A stretch of DNA of 64,000 nucleotides, taken from positions 1 to 64,000 of the forward strand of contig JAOTOM010003844.1 of NCBI GenBank assembly GCA_034440615.1, read 5' to 3'. Positions within the stretch are counted from its first letter, which is position 1. Each line of letters opens with the position of its first letter. The position numbers were made by a program, and so were the translations under genes. Shown piece after piece: positions 12,091-24,400 of the stretch. The notes beneath the pieces are model-generated. The model had not been told where the DNA came from. It saw nothing but the letters and a program-made list of their open reading frames with translations, and ran no database searches. The DNA is from Ashinkailepas kermadecensis (taxonomy: Eukaryota; Arthropoda; Thecostraca; Neolepadidae).

Positions 12091-12855
12091 GGCAGTTTTA
12101 CAGTGACTGCTCTCATGTCACTTGGTCTCAGGAACAAGATAGAGGGAGAAGACCTGGCATAATGATCCACATAAATTAAAAGCAACCACCAGATCTAATT
12201 GTCACATCAGTTTAATAACGAAGTAGGCTTTATTATTGAGACTGCTGAAATATGTAAAATTAGACTTACAAACATCAGCAAATTGCAATACTCTGTCTGA
12301 TTTACGTGGAGACTGCACTGAGCTCTATGGCATCTGGCAGCCAACAAATGACTGCCAGATGACAAATTTGGCACTATGGTTAAATTAGCAAAGCATGAGG
12401 TTATAAGCCAACTTCCTGAGCACCAGTAGAGAAAATGATAACAAAAGTACACTTAATCAATGTCAACCAAGTTCATAAATCCATACCTGATACTCCTGAC
12501 ATGCTCACAGCACAATTAATAAATATTCACAACACACCACACGAGTAGGATGCTTGTGCATCAACTGATTTGTTACCTGCCTTCTATTGGGATATGGGTT
12601 TTGGAATATAAAATGGTTTAAGGAAAATTATACTAAAAACAATCCATCTCAAATCTTTTTATTCCCCCACCAAGCAATGTTTTTTTTTGTCAAAAAAAGC
12701 TGAGAAAATTGATTGAAACCAATTCTTATAAATATTACATGTTCTCTGATGTACTTTTTTAGTGCATGTCTGGAATGTTTTAGTTGAAGCCAGGAATGAC
12801 CTGGAAGGATCAAAAGCAACTAGATGGGAGAGCAAATTGCAGCTGTAAAACTGCA
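12091..12855 (-). mobile_element. 765-bp TIR element, copy 2, inverted and CpG-decayed
   Basis: Its reverse complement aligns along its length to the element at 10097-10866. Shared blocks include the paired tracts that contain CTGCCAGAT and TTTTGTTATCATTTTCTCTAC. TA flanks it at 12089-12090 and 12856-12857. Many CpGs of copy 1 are TpG or CpA here, for example CACGAGCGTCC against CACAAGCATCC. Confidence 0.8.
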
Positions 12856-12859
12856 TAAT

Positions 12860-13899
12860 GTTTTTTTTTCTAAACTTTGTGCTCATGTACTTATGTATAA
12901 ATACATCCTAAGCTAATAACCTTCTTGAAAATAATAAAAGAAACCTCACAACTTTAAAAACAAATATTTGCATTTCAAACAGGAATTTATGGTCCAAGCA
13001 TCTCCCATGACATCCAGAAACATGTTTGTGCAAATTTTTTCCGTGAAGTACCATTTAACTTACCAATGCCCATGTACTTAGATTCCAAAATACACCAGAT
13101 ATTGATTGGTAATAAATTATCACAAATTTAATCAAAGCACCCTTAATCACAACTCACTAATTAACTATCTAGGCTGCCAGATAGGTCAGTTCTTTCATTC
13201 TGTGGGGCTGTGGTATGTCTAATGCTATATCTGTGTCTATCTTAACTTCAGTTTGCTATTGGTAAGCTGTACCAATTCTGGTTCTTACCTGGGATCAGGA
13301 TTGGGAAAAATTTGATTTTATGATGTAAAATAATATAAACTCTGGGAAATGCTACTCTCCATTTACCACTGGAAAGTGGTATTGTGTTCTTGAAGCATAA
13401 CATGGTATGATCATGCTACCCTTTTGTGACTATGACTTTATGACATGCTACCCTTTGATATGCATACCCAGATGTTCTTTGACCCAAACTTCCAGTTTTC
13501 CATTCCATTACAAGTGCAGCACAGAACCATGATGATTATCATGTCAGGTTAGACAAATCAAGGTGTGGGACAGTTAAATGCCAACAGGTTTTTGGTTGGT
13601 TTTTGGCTCAAGGGGTCAGGTCAATGTAGTAGGGTACCTGGTGGTGTAATGTGGTCTCACTCATCTTTTGTATTTGAAAATAGGATGGATACATTCTTGA
13701 AGTACAATTATCTCATTTTTGAATTATAAGATTGTGTCTCAGAACTTGATGTAAAGAAGATCAGCTGCACTGCCTTATCAAGAAAATAACTGGAGTGGAT
13801 CCAGGGAACATAAATGACAAATGATGCACAGCTAAAGAGTAGTGAATCATTGGAATGGGCCACCTGAGGAGGAGCTGGAGAATCCTTCATTGCTTGTGT
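12860..13899. other. CpG-depleted intergenic DNA
   Basis: Almost no CG dinucleotides, with many TG and CA. No gene or known element is recognised. Confidence 0.6.
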
Positions 13900-13907
13900 G
13901 AGCATGG

Positions 13908-14387
13908 CAGGTCTAAATTATTCATGAAATGGAGTGGAATGTACCACTTTATGAATACTGAATCAACATCCCTCCCAATGGAGCATCAACATCCTGCTTT
14001 GTGATGAGTTGTTATAAGTCTTCATATCTAATTTCTAACAGCATCTTGTTAATTCATATCATGCTGACTCACCATTGCAGATTGTGATGCACAAACATCA
14101 CTTAGCATAATTCCAGGTAGGAGGTTTATGTATGATGTGGTCTGTTATACAATATAAGCTCATAAGATAGGTATTTTGAATCATAGTCACTAAAATAGTT
14201 ACCCCTAAATTAGGTATCTCAAAACAAAGGAAAAAGGTGCACATATGAGTACTCTGTTGGATCAGAGTTGTGCCTGAAGAACCTATAAGTTATGCAAAAT
14301 GACTATCAGTTCCATGGCGAATTTTGACATCCTACTGTACTCGTTTCAACATCTTACACCTAACAACAAACCATTATTTTAACACTA
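13908..14387 (+). mobile_element. hAT-type MITE, copy 1 (CpG-decayed)
   Basis: About 480 bp, starting CAGGTCTAAATTATTC and ending CCATTATTTTAACACTA. It is flanked by an imperfect 8-bp duplication, GAGCATGG (13900-13907) and GAACATGT (14388-14395). It is homologous to the copies at 19.1, 28.5 and 41.0 kb. It has no open frame. It differs from them partly by CG-to-CA and CG-to-TG changes. Confidence 0.75.
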
Positions 14388-14395
14388 GAACATGT

Positions 14396-14885
14396 TTAAT
14401 GTTTTTTTCAAGAGTCAGCATGCAATATTTGTTCAAGTAGAGAATACAATATGTTCCATATTCCCATTATAATCGACCCTCTAGTTCTTGTTGTGCCCTG
14501 GATGGTTCCTGCCTCAAACAATGCTGCTAAATTTGGAATTATGATGGTAATGTGTGTAAATATCAGTAGATTGAGGGCTGGCCTTCAGGTATGTGATGCT
14601 GAAGGATTGGCCATGTCCACACTGTGTGGTAGATGGTTTCTCCATAACTCAGGATATGGCTTGGTTGGGGTGTTTCATGTTCTTATTTGCTCTCCTTTTA
14701 ATACCTTCCCTCTATAGGATTTTCCCAACTGTCTCATGTGTATCTTATCTTAAACAAGCCTTTGTGGTACCTTGAAACATTTTAATTCAATTGCTATGCA
14801 ATGTTTTCACCATGTTTTTCGAACACAACATAACTAATTTTTTTCACCACTGATGCAATTGCAGCCAGTAATAGATGGCATTTCA
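14396..14885. other. CpG-depleted DNA upstream of FANCM-like gene
   Basis: Nothing coding is recognised. The CpG-poor block ends at the CA-rich microsatellite. Confidence 0.5.
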
Positions 14886-14893
14886 TCCGCTGC

Positions 14894-15011
14894 ACACACA
14901 CACACACACACGCACGCGCACGCGCACGCGCACGCGCACGCGCACGCGCACGCACACGCACGCACACGCACACGCACACGCACACGCACACGCACACGCA
15001 CACGCACACGC

Positions 15012-15042
<31 letters not shown>
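14894..15042. repeat. CA / CACGCG / CACACG microsatellite
   Basis: A compound array: (CA)n, then (CACGCG)n, then (CACACG)n, then (CA)n. It sits at the border between the CpG-poor block and the first FANCM exon. Confidence 0.97.
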
Positions 15043-15043
<1 letters not shown>

Positions 15044-15206
15044 TTATGCATACCATTGTTTGTTGTCATAAAGCTGATGGGTTCACGAACGCATCCATGA
15101 TGTGTCCGATACTCTAACCATCTTAATTATGAACATCCTCAATTTCAGGCCGGCATCGTTCGGACCTAGCAAAATTTTTCGTTCGACGGCGGACAGACGG
15201 CCGCCC

Positions 15207-15478
15207 ATGCAGCAGCCACACAGGCAGCTGACACTGTTTCAAGCCGGCTTCAAGAAGGATGGCGTCCCGATGGCTCCGCCGCCGCCGCCGACACTCACCT
15301 CGACCGGCCGAGGTTCGGCCACCGTCCGCCCGTCAACCGGCCGAGGTTCGGCCACCGGCCGCCCGTCGACCGGCCGAGGTTCGACGGCTCCCCAACAGTC
15401 GGGCAGCGATGACGTCATCCTCATAGAGGACGACGACGACGACCTGCTGCTGGTGCAGGCACTGGAGGAGAGCATGAG
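15207..15478 (+). CDS. FANCM: FANCM exon 1 (start, acidic N-terminus)
   Basis: The ATG at 15207 opens MQQPHRQLTLFQAGF, which resembles the RQ-TLFQ start of vertebrate FANCM. Two tandem STGRGSATGRP-like repeats follow, then an acidic run DVILIEDDDDD. The exon ends ATGAG/GTAGGG at phase 2. An AG at about 15148-15149 could instead be an acceptor of an upstream exon in the same frame. Confidence 0.78.
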
Positions 15479-18400
15479 GTAGGGTCGAATGTGCACCAAC
15501 CAGAGGGAGATGCGCGTGAGGCTTGCTCGATTCAGTCAACACGCTGGTTTTCCATGCAATCTCGCAGCACTCCGCTTTTCATGTGGTGTAGTTCAGAAAC
15601 AAATTGATATAGCGAATCTTTGCTCAGATTGCTTGATTGTTATTCTTAAAAAAATGTCCTGAGGTATGTCATTAGCTAAACTCAGGACACCAGCCAATAT
15701 CGAGTGGGCTGTGATCCTGTGGAGTCTGTCGATCTTTATAATCGGGGAACCATCTGCCTGTTGTCGGAGTGTGGATCATGCAGATTACATCCAAATGACT
15801 GTAGTATTGCGGAACATTGGCTAGGTGTGACGTCAATAACAGCATGCCATAGTTCCACCCTGAGGCTGTTGACCGTACAATGTTCGTTTCATGTCAAAGG
15901 AGTTGTGATGGTTGACCTGGCTTGCGATCCATGTGTGACGATGTCGATCGGACTGAGAGTCTAACGCCGCTCACTCTGGTTGACCGATAGTGGCATGGAC
16001 TGAGTCTGTCGTATGTGTCTTGCCAAATGGCCGTTATGTTCACACCCCGTTCGTGGATGTCGTCGGTGTTGTCTTCACGTGTCACACCAACCTGCTGCAA
16101 TCTGCTGGATGGTATTGTCGAGAAAAAAATCGTGATGAAACACCATGAGAGTAGACTTATAGAAGAAGTTTCGATTGAAGCTTAATAACTTCCTATGAAA
16201 GAAAATGCCATGGGAGATTAACTTGTATTAAACAGTGCTCACGTCGTCTGCACATAATAGTTTGCATGGCTGGGCTTTGCGATGCCCATTTTGGTGATGT
16301 TGAAAGTCAGCCTTCAAGAGGTTTCAGCTCACATGTTTTTCCACCTGCGTTTTAGAACCCCAAGACCCCACCTGTAGTATCAAGTTAGGTCAGTGGACAT
16401 CCTCCGCCATTGCCCTCGCTTCGTCCCCCACGGGAGCCTTGCTGTAGCTCCGGCTGCGACTTCGGCGGCTTTGTATGACTTTCATGATCAGAACACCTGG
16501 GGTCGCCTCGTTCGATCTTTTCTTTTGTGTCGTGCGACGTCCGTCGTGACGCTTGTTCTCCCTGCGTCAGAGATCAGGCAGCGGCACCGCCTCCTCCGGC
16601 ACCGTCTGGCACCGCCCTGGAGACGCTGCCGGGCTTCGACGTACCGGCCGGCGGGTCGTGGGTGTACCCGGTCAACTACCCGACCCGCCAGTACCAGCTG
16701 GACATGGTGCAGACGGCCCTCTACCACAACACGCTCGTGTGTCTGCCCACCGGTGAGGAGGGCAGCAGGCGTGACGGTGTCACTGCCCACCAGTGAGGAG
16801 GGCAGCAGGCGTGACTGTGTCACGGCCCACCGGTGAGGATGGCAGGCGTGACTGTGTCACGGCCCACCGGTGAGGAGGATATCAGGCGTGACGGTGTCAC
16901 GGCCCACCGGTGAGGACGATAGCAGGCGTGACTGTGTCACTGCCCACCGGTGAGGAGGATAGCAGGCGTGACGGTGTCACGGCCCACCGGTGAGGAGGGC
17001 AGCAGGCGTGACGGTGTCACGGCCCACCGGTGAGGAGGGCAGCAGGCGTGACTGTGTCACGGCCCACCGGTGAGGAGGGCAGCAGGCGTGACGGTGTCAC
17101 TGCCCACCAGTGAGAAGACAATGGAGAGCAGTGTTACCACCTACCCGTGAAAGCTTTCTGGGATTGAATTCGATACTATGCACGCGAGGACGCTGGCTGT
17201 TTTTATGTTTTTTGTTTGTTTGTTCAGGTATGACATGACTTGAACGAAGCTGTACCATGATTTATTGGCGAACGCCTTCTTTTTCAACGAATACACCCTT
17301 CATAAATTGTTTGATGGTGCAAATTGATTTCTGAAGTACTGCCTGCTACCAGAAAAGGTTCGCTGGATATATTGACGCGCCGTACTATTTTCATAGTAAT
17401 CATCCACGATGCACACCCCAAGCCCCCAACTGACGCTTGAGATGGCGACCGTTCCACTTCAGCCATCGTGTGCCTATTGTCACCATCTTCTGTATTGACA
17501 CAATCCTGGCATGAAGAGAATACACCGACATGGTTGCCACTTGATAGCTACACTGCTGGCAATCCCCAGCACCGAATAATTGCCGCCAACGAGGCAGTAG
17601 CCCGAAATAATCGTGTCTTAATTGCAATTTTTGCCAACTTGAGGACAATGTTGCCTCTGAAGTGATCTGAATTGCTGTCAAAGAAATGGTGTGTGGTGCG
17701 CCGCTAACCATGTCGTATGGCGAGACGCTTCACCTGTGCAGGCGATCCAGCATTTGTCTCCAGGAGGCTAGAGGAAAATCAGTAAAACGGGAGGATGAGT
17801 TTCTGGAGAGGGTAATATTCTTAATGCCAAAAACTCCTGGAACGGCATATGTTTCGACCCTGATCGTGACCCCTTGCTAATCATCCGACACTCCAGGGCA
17901 GGTCGCATTTTGTCCAAAAGAAGGATGTTCGGTGAAAATGCATCACCACCCTGACATTCCAGGTCTGGGCAAGACATTCATTGCGGCCGTGCTGATGTAC
18001 AACTTCTACCGATGGTACCCGCGAGGCAAGGTCGTCTTCATGGCGCCCACCAGGCCGCTGGTGGCACAGCAGATCAACGCCTGCTACCGGGTCATGGGAA
18101 TCTCGCGTGAGGACACGGCCGAGGTCACAGGTCAGTCACAGGTCGTGTCAGGTCACGCGCCCATAAGGAGTCTGACTGCGCGCCCCTGCGGTGCGTTGCA
18201 CGCAGTGATGTCTTGTTTGAATAATATCCCTGCTCATTATCTGGTGGTGCCAGATTATGCCCAACTGTTGAAAACATTTTCGTTATTGTTTTGGCTGTAA
18301 TTCTGACGCCGATGGGGCATGCAGCTCTGTTTTATAGATGCCATGGTAATTCGATCGGCAGGACATTAAATTCCCATACCTTAGGTCCTGGGATCGCATC

Positions 18401-21400
18401 CCACAATCGGCGAGATTTTGGCGTGGACCCGCAATTTGTAAGCTCTTTGCCGCATAATCGCAATCTGTTGATGGTGGTTGTGGTCTTGTGATGACGGTTT
18501 CGTATGTTCCTGCACATGGACTCTTCCCTCCCTCAGCTATCCAGACACCGAGCCACCAAACAAATGACAACCTGGATGCTTTCCCCTGTACTATGAAGGC
18601 TTTAGTGCACAGGAGCAAGGTTGCACCGTAGCATGACTGAAGGCCATTTCTCCTCCTCTCATGTTGTTATCTCACGTCATGCACGTGTCATGTACCTTTG
18701 AAAGGTCTCCACCACTATGACCATCCATCTCCTTCCAAATGTCGCTCCCTCGCCACGACCTTGTTCCACGCTGCGTCGGGGCGCGTGGGGTCCCAGTGTC
18801 TCACCTATTCTGCTTGCCCACCGTGGTAAGGTCCATGGTTCCCCGCTCCGTGCCTCCCCCCGCTCTGACACGGTCCGTGTGTCCCCTCACCGTGCCTCCC
18901 CCGCTCCGGCAGGGTCCATGTCGCCGGCGAACCGCCGCGGAGTGTGGATGTCCCGGCGCGTGTTCTTCCTGACGCCGCAGGTGCTCAGCAACGACCTCAT
19001 CACCGGCTCGTGCCCCGCCGAGTTGCTTCGCTGCGTCGTCGTCGACGAGGCGCACAAGGTCGGTCTCGACGCGGACTGCGTGCATTTAAATGCACGTGAG
19101 GTGATCACAATGATCAATTATTCGTCAAATAGGGTGGAATATACCACTTTCTGAACACTCAATCGACATCCTTCTCCAAGAAGTATGGACATCCTGCTCC
19201 TTGATCCGTGCTTGTGAAGTCTTCGTGTCTCCTTTCTAACAGTATGTCGTTTATAAGTGTCATGCTCGTGCTCCTGATCAGGAATGGCGATGCACGATCA
19301 ATTCGCAGTGCAATTTCAGGTAAATGATTTCCTATAATGTAATATGGCATACAATACCAGTTAATACCACAGGTATTTTTCACCCTATCCCAAATATAGC
19401 TCTTCCTAAATTATGAATTTCAAAACAAATGAAAAGGTACATTCATAAGTGCAACATTGGCTCAAATTCGAGTCCAGAGGACATAAAAAGCATTTTAAAT
19501 TACACTAATTCCATGGCAAATTTCTACATCCTACTGTGCTCTTTTCGACATCTCACACCTAACAATAAACCATTATTTTAACACTGGGTGAGCAGGGTGG
19601 ACGGGCTAGAAAGTGTGGATGTTTGTACAGATACGTGTGGTGTATGAATCATTGTTTTTTTTTATTGCGTGGGTGTGATCGTTCCCTGTGTGATGAATTG
19701 TGAAGTTGTACCATGAATATGCCAACGGGCGCAACATGACCTCAGTAGTCGAGGCGCCCTAAAACCCAAATAACTAACTGACATGAATATGCCATGGCTG
19801 TTTTGTTTTGTTTCGTTTCTTTTTGTTTTTCGATGCTGCTAGGTTCCCGTATGTGCTATCGTATTCACCGCTTGGTGGTCTTTTATATTTTGCGGCGCCT
19901 GAACTGCGATGGACACATCACGTCAATTTCGCACTTTTCAGTCTAGCCTGCTATTTATGCTTTTACAATGCTGTGTACTGATTAGGAAACAATTGCCGGA
20001 CACAATGAGAGGCATCGCAACTACTTACGCTGGCCATTTATACGGTGAGCTACGATGAGGTCCGTAGTATTTATCCAGGGTCGATATGTATCGCACAGTT
20101 GTATTTATTGCATGCTGGTGAAGCACAGGAGCATGGCAGCTGCTTGATTTTTTGATTTGCAGTTACCCGATGTTGACCACCATCTCAGGTACCGACTATC
20201 GTCTCAGTCTGACGAGCGCCCCTGTGCCGATGGCTGAGCCGGCTTCTGTGTTGCTTGTTTCAGGCACTAGGAAACCACGCCTACTGTCAGGTGGTGCGCG
20301 AACTGCTGCGACACAACACTCAGTTCCGCGTCCTCGCACTCAGCGCCACACCGGGCAGCGATCTCAAAGCTGTACTGCAGGTAATCGCCGCCAGGTGGGC
20401 CAGCGAAAACTATTGCACCTCCCGTGGTCTGGATCCGCCCACACGTGCGCGGTAAAGTGGTGTGGTGGTCGAATGATTCGTCGCGTAACCGAAGGGTTGC
20501 AGGTTCGAGGCTCGCTGCTCGCGCGCACTTTTGGTGCCGCGTTCACGTGGGGTAAGAGAGTGACGACGTTGGTAGCAAGGTGTCTGCATGGTCAGAATAC
20601 AGAGTGGTTGTCATGGCGATGTTCTGAATTTGGATGGAGACCAACTTGGAATACAAGCTTGTATTGACTACCAGGAGCAGAGTTTTGCGTTTTGGAATTG
20701 ACTTGCGTGACACGTGATACCATTCAAATGCAATGCTTTGCACATATTTTATGACACTATTTTGAAGTTAATGCGATTGAAACGTTGAAATTAAATTGCT
20801 ATTTATGCACATATTAGTATGCTTTCTGCCTGTCAACTTTTCGACGCCATGACGGGGTTTCAAGAGCTTCACCACACGCCCTCCACCATACGAAAATATG
20901 ATTTCAGAACCGATTCGTCGTACAAGGCTGTCCATGAGTTTACTGCATTTTTAAATCACCGACATAAGTAATTAATACACTTTGATAGTAAATGAACCAA
21001 GATAGTATAAATCCAACGAACCATAGTTCCAAACTGTTCCAAGACTGAAACAAAAGATACCACACCCTTCTGGATGCTCTGCAAAATCGGAATATAATCG
21101 TATTGATTGGGTTTGAACACCCCTGGATGAAACAGATTAGAGCGTTCCTGAAGAAGAGAGGGTCCGTGCCGAAAAAAGCTACGTTCGAGATTACGTTATT
21201 GAAGTACCATCGGAATGAGAATGTACTGCTTAGCGCTATGCAGACAACTTTACCGCCCGTGCACAACTGCTTACGACCTGGGCTGCTATAAGCAATCAGA
21301 TCCAATGCATCTCTTCACTCGGTTCGCTTATCGATATGTTGTCCACTTATCGATATGTTGTATGCTTGTATGCTCCGTGTTTCGGATGGCACCACAGTAA

Positions 21401-24400
21401 GCGCATGCTCTGTTTTACCTTTTGCTATTATGATTATCTTACTTTTGAGTGTTTTCTTGAGCATTCCCAAGTCTTAATACAAGGTCAAAAATGCATCCCT
21501 GTATCTGGCTGGATCCAGACGGTGGCATCGGTATCCACTACTTACCGATCGGGATTCCAACTCTACCACGGCGTTTCAAGCGATACGTGTGTGTCCAGCG
21601 CTGGGTCCACACCAGTGCCCTATACCGGCGATGTGTCAGCCCGAGACACCTCATTGGCCCTACCCGTGGTACACCGGACGTCAGGCCAGCTCAGCTGGAA
21701 CGTCTCCCGGTGCGCGAGGCGGTGAATGCCACGCGACGTCGCCGCCGAGCTCGGACGGGACCCGATCGTGTTGCGTCACGTCACGTGACGTTTGGCGGGT
21801 CGGGGTGCGGGCGTCCACTGTGCGCGCGCTGTCGCCAGGTGATCTCGAACCTGCTCATCTCCCGAGTGGAGGCGCGCTCCGAAGGATTGCGCCGACATAA
21901 CGCCCTACACGCACGAGCGTCGGCTGGAGAAGGTGGTGGTGCGCCTCGGCGAACAGCTCACCAGCATCCGCCGACAGTACATGCAGGTCAGCACCTGCCG
22001 ACGGCCGCCTGCCACACGGTCATACTGTGACGTGATATGTGGCGCGGTCGTAATCTGACGTGTTGTGTGGCGCTGACGTAGTATGATGCAGCGTATACCA
22101 CGGCCATTGTGTGACTCCACGTGTCGCACGGTCATAGTATGACGTCACGCCCGACACGGTGTTTTATGGTCATGCTATGACGTCACTTGTGGCGTGGCCG
22201 TAGTATGACGTCACGTGTGACACAGTTATAATCTAGTGGCATATAGTAGCCAGATTGCAATTGTAAAACTGCACAACGTGTTAATCATCTACGACTCCAG
22301 CCGAAGATGTCAACATCGTTCAACGGCACATTCTCTTGACATTGAAGTTGTATTGCACTTGGTTTTTTTGGACAGATGATACACGCTCTTGTGCTAAACG
22401 TGCGATTCTTGCCTGCGTTTGGCAGGTGGTGAGTGTGTTCGTGTCTCGGCTGATCAGACAGAAGGTCATCTACACCAGGGACGAGATGACACTGACCAAG
22501 TACCAGCTGCTGAGGGCTCGCGACGCGTTCAAGTGAGTGGCGCTGCCTCCGAACCAACTCTTGACTGCCGGGGCTTGGTGTCGCTGGGTTGTGCAAAGGC
22601 GTTCTTGATCTGGTCCGACGGAACTGAGTCACTTTGACGGTGGCGAGTCACTTTGACTGGCCAGAAGCGAAGTCTTGCCGAATCTGGCTGCTCAGCTGGC
22701 GGTGTGCCGGTCTGCAGTAGCGCTTCATATCATCACGAGCTGAACTCTTATGCAGATTCGTTCTCGTTCGGCCTCGGCTTTCGCAGGTCAGCTGGCTGCC
22801 GACTCAGTTGATTCGCTGACTCAGCAGCACGGCAGCTGCTGTGTCGGAGCGTTAATGTCGTGCTGCAGTCTCTGCTGCAAATGTGCCATCTGACAGCAGT
22901 TGCACCATCTGGCAATGTGTCCACTTGGTATGCAGGAAGCTCTGCTTCACATTGACCTGGCCGCGATCCGTGAGGAATGTTCAGCAGTGACATGACTGTG
23001 TCTTCTAGGATGTACTGCACGCTCCGACCAGCGTTCATGTCTTGGCTCTGCCAGGCGTATTATGTCTGGACTGGCATTGTGTGCTTGACTGGTGGCGGGC
23101 GATCCATCGATCTCATACTGTGTATGCGCGTGTGTGTGTGTGTGCGTGTGCACGGTCGTGCTCGCGTGGTGTGGAATGTGCAGACAGTGTTTCCTGTGGT
23201 GAGGATGAGAGTGATATGTGAGCGGTGCTGTTGCAATTGGACAGCTCGATCTGAACTGCTTATCTGCCCCTCGGAAGTGTATGCTATTGAATGGGAGATC
23301 TCGTGAAATGTACGCTCTTGTTCACTTAGTTGCTTGTCTCTGGGTCGGTGCACTGACCCCTCACCTCTGAATTATGTGTAAGTACTCTGACCTATGATGC
23401 ATGACGTGTGGTCCGGTACATCGACTCCTGACCCGGATCCCTGCAGTAACTTCTGGCCTCAACCACCAGTGACACCTGACTCCTGTACCGCGACTGTGGT
23501 TACTGACCTATGTACAATAACCTCTGGCCTATGAACCGGAACAGTGAGCCCTAACATCTGAACCGCTGTTCTAACTTCTGAACCGCTATAGCAACCCTGA
23601 CCTGTATACCACGGCAGTATCCCCTGACGTCCTGACCGGCACACTGGCCAGTGACTCTGACCCTGGGTCGGTGGCCGACAGGGAGTCGCCGCCGCCAGGC
23701 ATCGGCGGTCGACAGGCGGCCATGGTGAACAGCGACTTCGCCATGTGCATGTCGCTGTACCACGCGCTGGAGCTGCTGCAGCTGCACGGGCTGCGCAGCT
23801 TCCACACGTTCCTGCAGAGTGAGTGCTGCCACCTGGTGTGGACGGTGACACCGACCGCCGCCGGCACATGTACTGGGACGGCAAACGTCAGACGGAACTG
23901 GGCAGGGCTATTGCACGGCATTTTATATTTTAATTGTATGCAAGTATTTATGTATTGGGCTACCTCTGGCTGTCCACCCATGCGTGGTCATTCCTGCCCC
24001 AGCGTCAAGAGTAAGAAATCGCTATATGATCAGCATGGTCGATGTGCCCTCAAGCCCCCCCACCCCCCGAAGAGTAATGAATCAGAGTATGTGTGGTTGC
24101 ATATCATGCGCATGCTTCCCGACACACCCAACAAGGCGGAGCACATGTCGGTGACATACTGAGCACTTGCTAGCACTTTCGGATGAAGCCTGTGGTTCGT
24201 ACGCACTGCGTCTGAGGACCACCATTCACTAGGGAGCCGAAATGTGTGTTTTAACTTACTGATATGTGTTGTGTGTGATCATATCCCAACCTTTCTGGTA
24301 TACCTCCTTTTGGGTTGACACTACGAGTTCTGAACACGTAGCATACGTTTGTTGTTCGTCTACCGAGTGGCGGTAGTGTGATTGGTGACACGGCACGGTG

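Noticed and set aside
14834..15069. His/Thr/Arg or Val/Cys repeat proteins
   Set aside because: Translations of the CA/CACGCG microsatellite.
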